From: Hippophae tibetana
Lineage: Eukaryota > Streptophyta > Magnoliopsida > Rosales > Elaeagnaceae
Length of the DNA: 64,000 bases
Reading direction: 5' to 3'
NCBI GenBank assembly: GCA_037013495.1
Contig: CM072803.1
Coordinates: forward strand, 49,675,627 to 49,739,626
Made by a program: the position numbers and the translations under genes. This document shows, piece by piece, positions 23,801-37,928 of the stretch (positions are counted from its first letter, which is position 1; every line of letters begins with the position of its first letter). The notes under the pieces are model-generated. The model was given only the letters and a program-made list of their open reading frames with translations, was not told the DNA's origin and searched no databases.

Positions 23801-26800
23801 CAAAAAGGAGTTGAAAATGAGAATTTTTTATTTGTTATTTAGAATAATGACCAAAATTTGAAATTTTAATAGTTCTCCATCTTAAGACATAGTAAATTTC
23901 AATTAAATATATCATAAATAAAAGGAAATAAAACGTGTAGTATTTATTCCGCCAACTTTCTTTTTTAAAATAGACATGAGAAAATGATTATGTTTTATTT
24001 CTCCCTTATTTATTTTTCCCCATGATCTATGATTATTTTTTTTTACCTTTGTAAGTCTTAATACCCAGCACTCGCAATTTCATGCAAATTTTATTACCTC
24101 CCTTACAAATGGAAAATGTGATGGGAAATGGTTGTTTTAGACATCATTTGTAAACTTTTTGTTACATAGCTAGCAAAAATTGCAATTATGGACGAGGATA
24201 ATATTTTCCATCATATTTCTCTAGTTTTTACTCTTAGAATGGGTTTGGAACCAACATTCTTAGGGAGAAAAGGGATAACCAAAGTCAAATTAATTACGAT
24301 ACAATCCAACAAAACCAGCATAACTTATAAATAAGTTAAAAATATTAATGTCAAAAAGGAGTTGAAAATGAGAATTTTTTATTTGTTATTTAGAATAATG
24401 ACCAAAATTTGAAATTTTAATAGTTCTGCATCTTAAGACATAGTAAATTTCAATTAAATATATCATAAATAAAAGGAAATAAAACGTGTAGTATTTATTC
24501 CGCCAACTTTCTTTTTTAAAATAGACATGAGAAAATGATTATGTTTTATTTCTCCCTTATTTATTTTTCCCCATGATCTATGATTTTTTTTTACCTTTGT
24601 AAGTCTTAATACCCAGCACTCGCAAATTCATGCAAATTTTATTACCTCCCTTCCAAATGGAAAATGTGATGGAAAATGGTTGTTTTAGACATCATTTGTA
24701 AACTTTTTGTTACATAGCTAGCAAAAATTGCAATTATGGACGAGGATAATATTTTCCATCATATTTCTCTAGTTTTTACTCTTAGAATGGGTTTGGAACC
24801 AACATTCTTAAGGAGAAAAGGGATAACCAAAGTCAAATTAATTACGATACAATCCAACAAAACCAGCATAACTTATAAATAAGTTAAAAATATTAATGTC
24901 AAAAAGGAGTTGAAAATGAGAATTGTTTATTTGTTATTTAGAATAATGACCAAAATTTGAAATTTTAATAGTTCTGCATCTTAAGACATAGTAAATTTCA
25001 ATTAAATATATCATAAATAAAAGGAAATAAAACGTGTAGTATTTATTCCGCCAACTTTCTTTTTTAAAATAGACATGAGAAAATGATTATGTTTTATTTC
25101 TCCCTTATTTATTTTTCCCCATGATCTATGATTATTTTTTTTACCTTTGTAAGTCTTAATACCCAGCACTCGCAAATTCATGCAAATTTTATTACCTCCC
25201 TTCCAAATGGAAAATGTGATGGAAAATGGTTGTTTTAGACATCATTTGTAAACTTTTTGTTACATAGCTAGCAAAAATTGCAATTATGGACGAGGATAAT
25301 ATTTTCCATCATATTTCTCTACTTTTTACTCTTAGAATAGGTTTGGAACGAACATTCTTAGGGAGAAAAGGGATAACCAAAGTCAAATTAATTACGATGC
25401 CATCCTATAGAACGAGAATAACTTATAAATAAGTTAAAAATATTAATGTCAAAAAGGAGTTGAAAATGAGAATTGTTTATTTGTTATTTAGAATAATGAA
25501 CAAAATTTGAAATTTTAATAGTTTTGCATCTTAAGACATAGTAAATTTCAATTAAATATATCATAAATAAAAGGAAATAAAACGTGTAGTATTTATTCCG
25601 CCAACTTTCTTTTTTAAAATAGACATCAGAAAATGATTATGTTTTATTTCTCCCTTATTTATTTTTCCCCATGATCTATGATTATTTTTTTTTTACCTTT
25701 GTAAGTCTTAATACCCAGCACTCGCAATTTCATGCAAATTTTATTACCTCCCTTACAAATGGAAAATGTGATGGGAAATGGTTGTTTTAGACATCATTTG
25801 TAAACTTTTTGTTACATAGCTAGCAAAAATTGCAATTATGGACGAGGATAATATTTTCCATCATATTTCTCTAGTTTTTACTCTTAGAATAGGTTTGGAA
25901 CGAACATTCTTAGGGAGAAAAGGGAAAACCAAAGTCAAATTAATTACGATACAATCCAACAAAACCAGCATAACTTATAAATAAGTTAAAAATATTAATG
26001 TCAAAAAGGAGTTGAAAATGAGAATTTTTTATTTGTTATTTAGAATAATGACCAAAATTTGAAATTTTAATAGTTTTGCATCTTAAGACATAGTAAATTT
26101 CAATTAAATATATCATAAATAAAAGGAAATAAAACGTGTAGTATTTATTCCGCCAACTTTCTTTTTTAAAATAGACATGAGAAAATGATTATGTTTTATT
26201 TCTCCCTTATTTATTTTTCCCCATGATCTATGATTATTTTTTTTACCTTTGTAAGTCTTAATACCCAGCACTCGCAAATTCATGCAAATTTTATTACCTC
26301 CCTTCCAAATGGAAAATGTGATGGAAAATGGTTGTTTTAGACATCATTTGTAAACTTTTTGTTACATAGCTAGCAAAAATTGCAATTATGGACGAGGATA
26401 ATATTTTCCATCATATTTCTCTACTTTTTACTCTTAGAATGGGTTTGGAACCAACATTCTTAGGGAGAAAAGGGATAACCAAAGTCAAATTAATTACGAT
26501 ACAATCCAACAAAACCAGCATAACTTATAAATAAGTTAAAAATATTAATGTCAAAAAGGAGTTGAAAATGAGAATTGTTTATTTGTTATTTAGAATAATG
26601 ACCAAAATTTGAAATTTTAATAGTTCTGCATCTTAAGACATAGTAAATTTCAATTAAATATATCATAAATAAAAGGAAATAAAACGTGTAGTATTTATTC
26701 CGCCAACTTTCTTTTTTAAAATAGACATGAGAAAATGATTATGTTTTATTTCTCCCTTATTTATTTTTCCCCATGATCTATGATTATTTTTTTTACCTTT

Positions 26801-28562
26801 GTAAGTCTTAATACCCAGCACTCGCAAATTCATGCAAATTTTATTAGCTCCCTTCCAAATGGAAAATGTGATGGAAAATGGTTGTTTTAGACATCATTTG
26901 TAAACTTTTTGTTACATAGCTAGCAAAAATTGCAATTATGGACGAGGATAATATTTTCCATCATATTTCTCTAGTTTTTACTCTTAGAATGGGTTTGGAA
27001 CCAACATTCTTAGGGAGAAAAGGGATAACCAAAGTCAAATTAATTACGATACAATCCAACAAAACCAGCATAACTTATAAATAAGTTAAAAATATTAATG
27101 TCAAAAAGGAGTTGAAAATGAGAATTGTTTATTTGTTATTTAGAATAATGACCAAAATTTGAAATTTTAATAGTTCTGCATCTTAAGACATAGTAAATTT
27201 CAATTAAATATATCATAAATAAAAGGAAATAAAACGTGTAGTATTTATTCCGCCAACTTTCTTTTTTAAAATAGACATCAGAAACTGATTATGTTTTATT
27301 TCTCCCTTATTTATTTTTCCCCATGATCTATGATTATTTTTTTTACCTTTGTAAGTCTTAATACCCAGCACTCGCAAATTCATGCAAATTTTATTACCTC
27401 CCTTCCAAATGGAAAATGTGATGGAAAATGGTTGTTTTAGACATCATTTGTAAACTTTTTGTTCCATAGCTAGCAAAAATTGCAATTATGGACGAGGATA
27501 ATATTTTCCATCATATTTCTCTAGTTTTTACTCTTAGAATGGGTTTGGAACCAACATTCTTAGGGAGAAAAGGGATAACCAAAGTCAAATTAATTACGAT
27601 ACAATCCAACAAAACCAGCATAACTTATAAATAAGTTAAATATATTAATGTCAAAAAGGAGTTGAAAATGAGAATTGTTTATTTGTTATTTAGAATAATG
27701 ACCAAAATTTGAAATTTTAATAGTTCTGCATCTTAAGACATAGTAAATTTCAATTAAATATATCATAAATAAAAGGAAATAAAACGTGTAGTATTTATTC
27801 CGCCAACTTTCTTTTTTAAAATAGACATGAGAAAATGATTATGTTTTATTTCTCCCTTATTTATTTTTCCCCATGATCTATGATTATTTTTTTTACCTTT
27901 GTAAGTCTTAATACCCAGCACTCGCAAATTCATGCAAATTTTATTACCTCCCTTCCAAATGGAAAATGTGATGGAAAATGGTTGTTTTAGACATCATTTG
28001 TAAACTTTTTGTTACATAGCTAGCAAAAATTGCAATTATGGACGAGGATAATATTTTCCATCATATTTCTCTAGTTTTTACTCATAGAATGGGTTTGGAA
28101 CCAACATTCTTAGGGAGAAAAGGGATAACCAAAGTCAAATTAATTACGATGCCATCCAACAAAACCAGAATAACTTATAAATAAGTTAAAAATATTAATG
28201 TCAAAAAGGAGTTGAGAATAAGAATTGTTTATTTGTTATTTAGAATAATGACCAAAATTTGAAATTTGAATAGTTCTGCATCTTAAGACATAGTAAATTT
28301 CAATTAAATATATCATAAATAAAAGGAAATAAAACGTGTAGTATTTATTCCGCCAACTTTCTTTTTTAAAATAGACATGAGAAAATGATTATGTTTTATT
28401 TCTCCCTTATTTATTTTTCCCTATGATCTATGATTATTTTTTTTACCTTTGTATGTCTTAATACCCAGCACTCGCAAATTCATGCAAATTTTATTACCTC
28501 CCTTCCAAATGGAAAATGTGATGGAAAATGGTTGTTTTAGACATCATTTGTAAACTTTTTGT
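20868..28562. repeat. P-class-dominated block with loose pentamer register
   Basis: Fourteen monomers (20868 to 28013), most with GATACAATCC, CAGCATAAC and AATGACCAAAA. Q-like monomers at 22506 and 25261 share the rare CATCCTATAGAAC, giving a 2755-bp (five-monomer) offset. Several P monomers carry Q-type back halves (ACATCAG, GCAATTTCATG: 23059 and 23612), so they are composites. The last monomer (28013) is S-class (GAGAATAAG) and sets up the S-R junction of the HOR region. The monomer at 27463 starts with TTCCATAGC, a single change in the otherwise stable start element. Confidence 0.82.
21361..21376. other. 12-bp contraction at the TGGAAAATG direct repeat
   Basis: Other monomers read TGGAAAATG, TGA, TGGAAAATGG. 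Here one 12-bp period is gone, leaving TGGAAAATGG alone. The monomer 20868-21405 is therefore only 538 bp, the shortest in the window. Loss of exactly one period between direct repeats is the classic outcome of replication slippage. It also removes one arm of the inter-monomer inverted repeat. Confidence 0.85.
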
Positions 28563-31500
28563 TACATAGCTAGCAAAAATTGCAATTATGGACGAGGATA
28601 ATATTTTCCATCATATTTCTCTAGTTTTTACTCTTAGAATGGGTTTGGAACCAACATTCTTAGGGAGAAAAGGGATAACCAAAGTCAAATTAATTGCGAT
28701 GCCATCCAACAAAACCAGAATAACTTATAAATAAGTTAAAAATATTAATCTCAAAAAGGAGTTGAAAATGAGAATTGTTTATTTGTTATTTAGAATAATG
28801 AACAAAATTTGAAATTTTAATAGTTTTGCATCTTAAGACATAGTAAATTACAATTAAATATATCATAAATAAAAGGAAATAAAACGTGTAGTATTTATTA
28901 TGCCAACTTTCTTTTTTAAAATAGACATGAGAAAATGATTATGTTTTATTTCACCCTTATTTATTTTTCTCCATGATCTATGATTATTTTTTTACCTTTG
29001 TAAGTCTTACTACCCAGCACTCGCAAATTCATGCAAATTTTATTACCTCCCTTCTAATGGAAAATGTGATGGAAAATGGTTGTTTTAGACATCATTTGTA
29101 AACTTTTTGTTACATAGCTAGCAAAAATTGCAATTATGGACGAGGATAATATTTTCCATCATATTTCTCTACTTTTTACTCTTAGAATAGGTTTGGAACG
29201 AATATTCTTAGGGAGAAAAGGGATAACCAAAGTCAAATTAATTACGATGCCATCCTACAAAACCAGAATAACTTATAAATAAGTTAAAAATATTAATGTC
29301 AAAAAGGAGTTGAAAATGAGAATTGTTTATTTGTTATTTAGAATAATGAACAAAATTTGAAATTTTAATAGTTTTGCATCTTAAGACATAGTAAATTTCA
29401 ATTAAATATATCATAAATAAAAGGAAATAAAACGTGTAGTATTTATTCCGCCAACTTTCTTTTTTAAAATAGACATCAGAAAATGATTATGTTTTATTTC
29501 TCCCTTATTTATTTTTCCCCATGATCTATGATTATTATTTTTTTTACCTTTGTAAGTCTTAATACCCAGCACTCGCAATTTCATGCAAATTTTATTGCCT
29601 CCCTTCCAAATGGAAAATGTGATGGGAAATGGTTGTTTTAGACATCATTTGTAAACTTTTTGTTACATAGCTAGCAAAAATTGCAATTATGGACGAGGAT
29701 AATATTTTCCATCATATTTCTCTAGTTTTTACTCATAGAATGGGTTTGGAACCAACATTCTTAGGGAGAAAAGGGATAACCAAAGTCAAATTAATTACGA
29801 TACAATCCAACAAAACCAACATAACTTATAAATAAGTTAAAAATATTAATGTCAAAAAGAAGTTGAAAATGAGAATTGTTTATTTGTTAATTAGAATAAT
29901 GACCAAAATTTGAAATTTTAATAGTTCTGCATCTTAAGACATAGTAAATTTCAATTAAATATATCATAAATAAAAGGAAATAAAACGTGTAGTATTTATT
30001 CCGCCAACTTTCTTTTTTAAAATAGACATGAGAAAATGATTATGTTTTATTTCTCCCTTATTTATTTTTCCCCATGATCTATGATTATTTTTTTTTACCT
30101 TTGTAAGTCTTAATACCCAGCACTCGCAAATTCATGCAAATTTTATTACCTCCCTTCCAAATGGAAAATGTGATGGAAAATGGTTGTTTTAGACATCATT
30201 TGTAAACTTTTTGTTACATAGCTAGCAAAAATTGCAATTATGGACGAGGATAATATTTTCCATCATATTTCTCTAGTTTTTACTCTTAGAATGGGTTTGG
30301 AACCAACATTCTTAGGGAGAAAAGGGATAACCAAAGTCAAATTAATTACGATACAATCCAACAAAACCAGCATAACTTATAAATAAGTTAAAAATATTAA
30401 TGTCAAAAAGGAGTTGAAAATGAGAATTGTTTATTTGTTATTTAGAATAATGACCAAAATTTGAAATTTTAATAGTTCTGCATCTTAAGACATAGTAAAT
30501 TTCAATTAAATATATCATAAATAAAAGGAAATAAAACGTGTAGTATTTATTCCGCCAACTTTCTTTTTTAAAATAGACATGAGAAAATGATTATGTTTTA
30601 TTTCTCCCTTATTTATTTTTCCCCATGATCTATGATTTTTTTTTTTTTACCTTTGTAAGTCTTAATACCCAGCACTCGCAAATTCATGCAAATTTTATTA
30701 CCTCCCTTCCAAATGGAAAATGTGATGGAAAATGGTTGTTTTAGACATCATTTGTAAACTTTTTGTTACATAGCTAGCAAAAATTGCAATTATGGACGAG
30801 GATAATATTTTCCATCATATTTCTCTAGTTTTTACTCATAGAATGGGTTTGGAACCAACATTCTTAGGGAGAAAAGGGATAACCAAAGTCAAATTAATTA
30901 CGATGCCATCCAACAAAACCAGAATAACTTATAAATAAGTTAAAAATATTAATGTCAAAAAGGAGTTGAGAATAAGAATTGTTTATTTGTTATTTAGAAT
31001 AATGACCAAAATTTGAAATTTGAATAGTTCTGCATCTTAAGACATAGTAAATTTCAATTAAATATATCATAAATAAAAGGAAATAAAACGTGTAGTATTT
31101 ATTCCGCCAACTTTCTTTTTTAAAATAGACATGAGAAAATGATTATGTTTTATTTCTCCCTTATTTATTTTTCCCCATGATCTATGATTTTTTTTTTTTT
31201 TACCTTTGTAAGTCTTAATACCCAGCACTCGCAAATTCATGCAAATTTTATTACCTCCCTTCCAAATGGAAAATGTGATGGAAAATGGTTGTTTTAGACA
31301 TCATTTGTAAACTTTTTGTTACATAGCTAGCAAAAATTGCAATTATGGACGAGGATAATATTTTCCATCATATTTCTCTAGTTTTTACTCATAGAATGGG
31401 TTTGGAACCAACATTCTTAGGGAGAAAAGGGATAACCAAAGTCAAATTAATTACGATGCCATCCAACAAAACCAGAATAACTTATAAATAAGTTAAAAAT

Positions 31501-31869
31501 ATTAATGTCAAAAAGGAGTTGAGAATAAGAATTGTTTATTTGTTATTTAGAATAATGACCAAAATTTGAAATTTGAATAGTTCTGCATCTTAAGACATAG
31601 TAAATTTCAATTAAATATATCATAAATAAAAGGAAATAAAACGTGTAGTATTTATTCCGCCAACTTTCTTTTTTAAAATAGACATGAGAAAATGATTATG
31701 TTTTATTTCTCCCTTATTTATTTTTCCCCATGATCTATGATTATTTTTTTTACCTTTGTAAGTCTTAATACCCAGCACTCGCAAATTCATGCAAATTTTA
31801 TTACCTCCCTTCCAAATGGAAAATGTGATGGAAAATGGTTGTTTTAGACATCATTTGTAAACTTTTTGT
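28563..31869. repeat. HOR unit 1: R-Q-T-P-S-S (3307 bp)
   Basis: Monomers R 28563, Q 29111, T 29664, P 30215, S 30767, S 31320. The two S copies are nearly identical and differ mainly around the poly-T tract. All five class haplotypes appear intact. T13 (30636-30648) and T14 (31188-31201) are among the longest poly-T tracts seen in the window. Confidence 0.88.
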
Positions 31870-34800
31870 TACATAGCTAGCAAAAATTGCAATTATGGAC
31901 GAGGATAATATTTTCCATCATATTTCTCTAGTTTTTACTCTTAGAATGGGTTTGGAACCAACATTCTTAGGGAGAAAAGGGATAACCAAAGTCAAATTAA
32001 TTGCGATGCCATCCAACAAAACCAGAATAACTTATAAATAAGTTAAAAATATTAATCTCAAAAAGGAGTTGAAAATGAGAATTGTTTATTTGTTATTTAG
32101 AATAATGAACAAAATTTGAAATTTTAATAGTTTTGCATCTTAAGACATAGTAAATTACAATTAAATATATCATAAATAAAAGGAAATAAAACGTGTAGTA
32201 TTTATTATGCCAACTTTCTTTTTTAAAATAGACATGAGAAAATGATTATGTTTTATTTCACCCTTATTTATTTTTCTCCATGATCTATGATTATTTTTTT
32301 ACCTTTGTAAGTCTTACTACCCAGCACTCGCAAATTCATGCAAATTTTATTACCTCCCTTCTAATGGAAAATGTGAAGGAAAATGGTTGTTTTAGACATC
32401 ATTTGTAAACTTTTTGTTACATAGCTAGCAAAAATTGCAATTATGGACGAGGATAATATTTTCCATCATATTTCTCTACTTTTTACTCTTAGAATAGGTT
32501 TGGAACGAACATTCTTAGGGAGAAAAGGGATAACCAAAGTCAAATTAATTACGATGCCATCCTACAAAACCAGAATAACTTATAAATAAGTTAAAAATAT
32601 TAATGTCAAAAAGGAGTTGAAAATGAGAATTGTTTATTTGTTATTTAGAATAATGAACAAAATTTGAAATTTTAATAGTTTTGCATCTTAAGACATAGTA
32701 AATTTCAATTAAATATATCATAAATAAAAGGAAATAAAACGTGTAGTATTTATTCCGCCAACTTTCTTTTTTAAAATAGACATCAGAAAATGATTATGTT
32801 TTATTTCTCCCTTATTTATTTTTCCCCATGATCTATGATTATTATTTTTTTTACCTTTGTAAGTCTTAATACCCAGCACTCGCAATTTCATGCAAATTTT
32901 ATTGCCTCCCTTCCAAATGGAAAATGTGATGGGAAATGGTTGTTTTAGACATCATTTGTAAACTTTTTGTTACATAGCTAGCAAAAATTGCAATTATGGA
33001 CGAGGATAATATTTTCCATCATATTTCTCTAGTTTTTACTCATAGAATGGGTTTGGAACCAACATTCTTAGGGAGAAAAGGGATAACCAAAGTCAAATTA
33101 ATTACGATACAATCCAACAAAACCAGCATAACTTATAAATAAGTTAAAAATATTAATGTCAAAAAGGAGTTGAAAATGAGAATTGTTTATTTGTTAATTA
33201 GAATAATGACCAAAATTTGAAATTTTAATAGTTCTGCATCTTAAGACATAGTAAATTTCAATTAAATATATCATAAATAAAAGGAAATAAAACGTGTAGT
33301 ATTTATTCCGCCAACTTTCTTTTTTAAAATAGACATGAGAAAATGATTATGTTTTATTTCTCCCTTATTTATTTTTCCCCATGATCTATGATTATTTTTT
33401 TTACCTTTGTAAGTCTTAATACCCAGCACTCGCAAATTCATGCAAATTTTATTACCTCCCTTCCAAATGGAAAATGTGATGGAAAATGGTTGTTTTAGAC
33501 ATCATTTGTAAACTTTTTGTTACATAGCTAGCAAAAATTGCAATTATGGACGAGGATAATATTTTCCATCATATTTCTCTAGTTTTTACTCTTAGAATGG
33601 GTTTGGAACCAACATTCTTAGGGAGAAAAGGGATAACCAAAGTCAAATTAATTACGATACAATCCAACAAAACCAGCATAACTTATAAATAAGTTAAAAA
33701 TATTAATGTCAAAAAGGAGTTGAAAATGAGAATTGTTTATTTGTTATTTAGAATAATGACCAAAATTTGAAATTTTAATAGTTCTGCATCTTAAGACATA
33801 GTAAATTTCAATTAAATATATCATAAATAAAAGGAAATAAAACGTGTAGTATTTATTCCGCCAACTTTCTTTTTTAAAATAGACATGAGAAAATGATTAT
33901 GTTTTATTTCTCCCTTATTTATTTTTCCCCATGATCTATGATTATTTTTTTTTTTACCTTTGTAAGTCTTAATACCCAGCACTCGCAAATTCATGCAAAT
34001 TTTATTACCTCCCTTCCAAATGGAAAATGTGATGGAAAATGGTTGTTTTAGACATCATTTGTAAACTTTTTGTTACATAGCTAGCAAAAATTGCAATTAT
34101 GGACGAGGATAATATTTTCCATCATATTTCTCTAGTTTTTACTCATAGAATGGGTTTGGAACCAACATTCTTAGGGAGAAAAGGGATAACCAAAGTCAAA
34201 TTAATTACGATGCCATCCAACAAAACCAGAATAACTTATAAATAAGTTAAAAATATTAATGTCAAAAAGGAGTTGAGAATAAGAATTGTTTATTTGTTAT
34301 TTAGAATAATGACCAAAATTTGAAATTTGAATAGTTCTGCATCTTAAGACATAGTAAATTTCAATTAAATATATCATAAATAAAAGGAAATAAAACGTGT
34401 AGTATTTATTCCGCCAACTTTCTTTTTTAAAATAGACATGAGAAAATGATTATGTTTTATTTCTCCCTTATTTATTTTTCCCCATGATCTATGATTATTT
34501 TTTTTACCTTTGTAAGTCTTAATACCCAGCACTCGCAAATTCATGCAAATTTTATTACCTCCCTTCCAAATGGAAAATGTGATGGAAAATGGTTGTTTTA
34601 GACATCATTTGTAAACTTTTTGTTACATAGCTAGCAAAAATTGCAATTATGGACGAGGATAATATTTTCCATCATATTTCTCTAGTTTTTACTCATAGAA
34701 TGGGTTTGGAACCAACATTCTTAGGGAGAAAAGGGATAACCAAAGTCAAATTAATTACGATGCCATCCAACAAAACCAGAATAACTTATAAATAAGTTAA

Positions 34801-35173
34801 AAATATTAATGTCAAAAAGGAGTTGAGAATAAGAATTGTTTATTTGTTATTTAGAATAATGACCAAAATTTGAAATTTGAATAGTTCTGCATCTTAAGAC
34901 ATAGTAAATTTCAATTAAATATATCATAAATAAAAGGAAATAAAACGTGTAGTATTTATTCCGCCAACTTTCTTTTTTAAAATAGACATGAGAAAATGAT
35001 TATGTTTTATTTCTCCCTTATTTATTTTTCCCCATGATCTATGATTATTTTTTTTACCTTTGTAAGTCTTAATACCCAGCACTCGCAAATTCATGCAAAT
35101 TTTATTACCTCCCTTCCAAATGGAAAATGTGATGGAAAATGGTTGTTTTAGACATCATTTGTAAACTTTTTGT
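31870..35173. repeat. HOR unit 2: R-Q-T-P-S-S (3304 bp)
   Basis: Monomers R 31870, Q 32418, T 32971, P 33521, S 34074, S 34624. Same order as unit 1 and, by eye, near identical. Most differences are poly-T length and a few substitutions, such as GTGAAGGAAAATGG at the R end against GTGATGG in unit 1. Two adjacent hexamers this alike indicate recent amplification as a unit. Confidence 0.88.
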
Positions 35174-37928
35174 TACATAGCTAGCAAAAATTGCAATTAT
35201 GGACGAGGATAATATTTTCCATCATATTTCTCTAGTTTTTACTCTTAGAATGGGTTTGGAACCAACATTCTTAGGGAGAAAAGGGATAACCAAAGTCAAA
35301 TTAATTGCGATGCCATCCAACAAAACCAGAATAACTTATAAATAAGTTAAAAATATTAATCTCAAAAAGGAGTTGAAAATGAGAATTGTTTATTTGTTAT
35401 TTAGAATAATGAACAAAATTTGAAATTTTAATAGTTTTGCATCTTAAGACATAGTAAATTACAATTAAATATATCATAAATAAAAGGAAATAAAACGTGT
35501 AGTATTTATTATGCCAACTTTCTTTTTTAAAATAGACATGAGAAAATGATTATGTTTTATTTCACCCTTATTTATTTTTCTCCATGATCTATGATTATTT
35601 TTTTACCTTTGTAAGTCTTACTACCCAGCACTCGCAAATTCATGCAAATTTTATTACCTCCCTTCTAATGGAAAATGTGAAGGAAAATGGTTGTTTTAGA
35701 CATCATTTGTAAACTTTTTGTTACATAGCTAGCAAAAATTGCAATTATGGACGAGGATAATATTTTCCATCATATTTCTCTACTTTTTACTCTTAGAATA
35801 GGTTTGGAACGAACATTCTTAGGGAGAAAAGGGATAACCAAAGTCAAATTAATTACGATGCCATCCTACAAAACCAGAATAACTTATAAATAAGTTAAAA
35901 ATATTAATGTCAAAAAGGAGTTGAAAATGAGAATTGTTTATTTGTTATTTAGAATAATGAACAAAATTTGAAATTTTAATAGTTTTGCATCTTAAGACAT
36001 AGTAAATTTCAATTAAATATATCATAAATAAAAGGAAATAAAACGTGTAGTATTTATTCCGCCAACTTTCTTTTTTAAAATAGACATCAGAAAATGATTA
36101 TGTTTTATTTCTCCCTTATTTATTTTTCCCCATGATCTATGATTATTATTTTTTTTACCTTTGTAAGTCTTAATACCCAGCACTCACAATTTCATGCAAA
36201 TTTTATTGCCTCCCTTCCAAATGGAAAATGTGATGGGAAATGGTTGTTTTAGACATCATTTGTAAACTTTTTGTTACATAGCTAGCAAAAATTGCAATTA
36301 TGGACGAGGATAATATTTTCCATCATATTTCTCTAGTTTTTACTCAAAGAATGGGTTTGGAACCAACATTCTTAGGGAGAAAAGGGATAACCAAAGTCAA
36401 ATTAATTACGATACAATCCAACAAAACCAGCATAACTTATAAATAAGTTAAAAATATTAATGTCAAAAAGGAGTTGAAAATGAGAATTGTTTATTTGTTA
36501 ATTAGAATAATGACCAAAATTTGAAATTTTAATAGTTCTGCATCTTAAGACATAGTAAATTTCAATTAAATATATCATAAATAAAAGGAAATAAAACGTG
36601 TAGTATTTATTCCGCCAACTTTCTTTTTTAAAATAGACATGAGAAAATGATTATGTTTTATTTCTCCCTTATTTATTTTTCCCCATGATCTATGATTATT
36701 TTTTTTTACCTTTGTAAGTCTTAATACCCAGCACTCGCAAATTCATGCAAATTTTATTACCTCCCTTCCAAATGGAAAATGTGATGGAAAATGGTTGTTT
36801 TAGACATCATTTGTAAACTTTTTGTTACATAGCTAGCAAAAATTGCAATTATGGACGAGGATAATATTTTCCATCATATTTCTCTAGTTTTTACTCTTAG
36901 AATGGGTTTGGAACCAACATTCTTAGGGAGAAAAGGGATAACCAAAGTCAAATTAATTACGATACAATCCAACAAAACCAGCATAACTTATAAATAAGTT
37001 AAAAATATTAATGTCAAAAAGGAGTTGAAAATGAGAATTGTTTATTTGTTATTTAGAATAATGACCAAAATTTGAAATTTTAATAGTTCTGCATCTTAAG
37101 ACATAGTAAATTTCAATTAAATATATCATAAATAAAAGGAAATAAAACGTGTAGTATTTATTCCGCCAACTTTCTTTTTTAAAATAGACATGAGAAAATG
37201 ATTATGTTTTATTTCTCCCTTATTTATTTTTCCCCATGATCTATGATTATTTTTTTTTTTACCTTTGTAAGTCTTAATACCCAGCACTCGCAAATTCATG
37301 CAAATTTTATTACCTCCCTTCCAAATGGAAAATGTGATGGAAAATGGTTGTTTTAGACATCATTTGTAAACTTTTTGTTACATAGCTAGCAAAAATTGCA
37401 ATTATGGACGAGGATAATATTTTCCATCATATTTCTCTAGTTTTTACTCATAGAATGGGTTTGGAACCAACATTCTTAGGGAGAAAAGGGATAACCAAAG
37501 TCAAATTAATTACGATGCCATCCAACAAAACCAGAATAACTTATAAATAAGTTAAAAATATTAATGTCAAAAAGGAGTTGAGAATAAGAATTGTTTATTT
37601 GTTATTTAGAATAATGACCAAAATTTGAAATTTGAATAGTTCTGCATCTTAAGACATAGTAAATTTCAATTAAATATATCATAAATAAAAGGAAATAAAA
37701 CGTGTAGTATTTATTCCGCCAACTTTCTTTTTTAAAATAGACATGAGAAAATGATTATGTTTTATTTCTCCCTTATTTATTTTTCCCCATGATCTATGAT
37801 TATTTTTTTTACCTTTGTAAGTCTTAATACCCAGCACTCGCAAATTCATGCAAATTTTATTACCTCCCTTCCAAATGGAAAATGTGATGGAAAATGGTTG
37901 TTTTAGACATCATTTGTAAACTTTTTGT
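35174..37928. repeat. HOR unit 3: R-Q-T-P-S (2755 bp)
   Basis: Monomers R 35174, Q 35722, T 36275, P 36826, S 37379. Identical order to units 1 and 2 but with a single S, so units differ by exactly one monomer. Private changes include ACTCAAAGAATGG in the T copy and CACTCACAATTTC in the Q copy. Confidence 0.88.
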
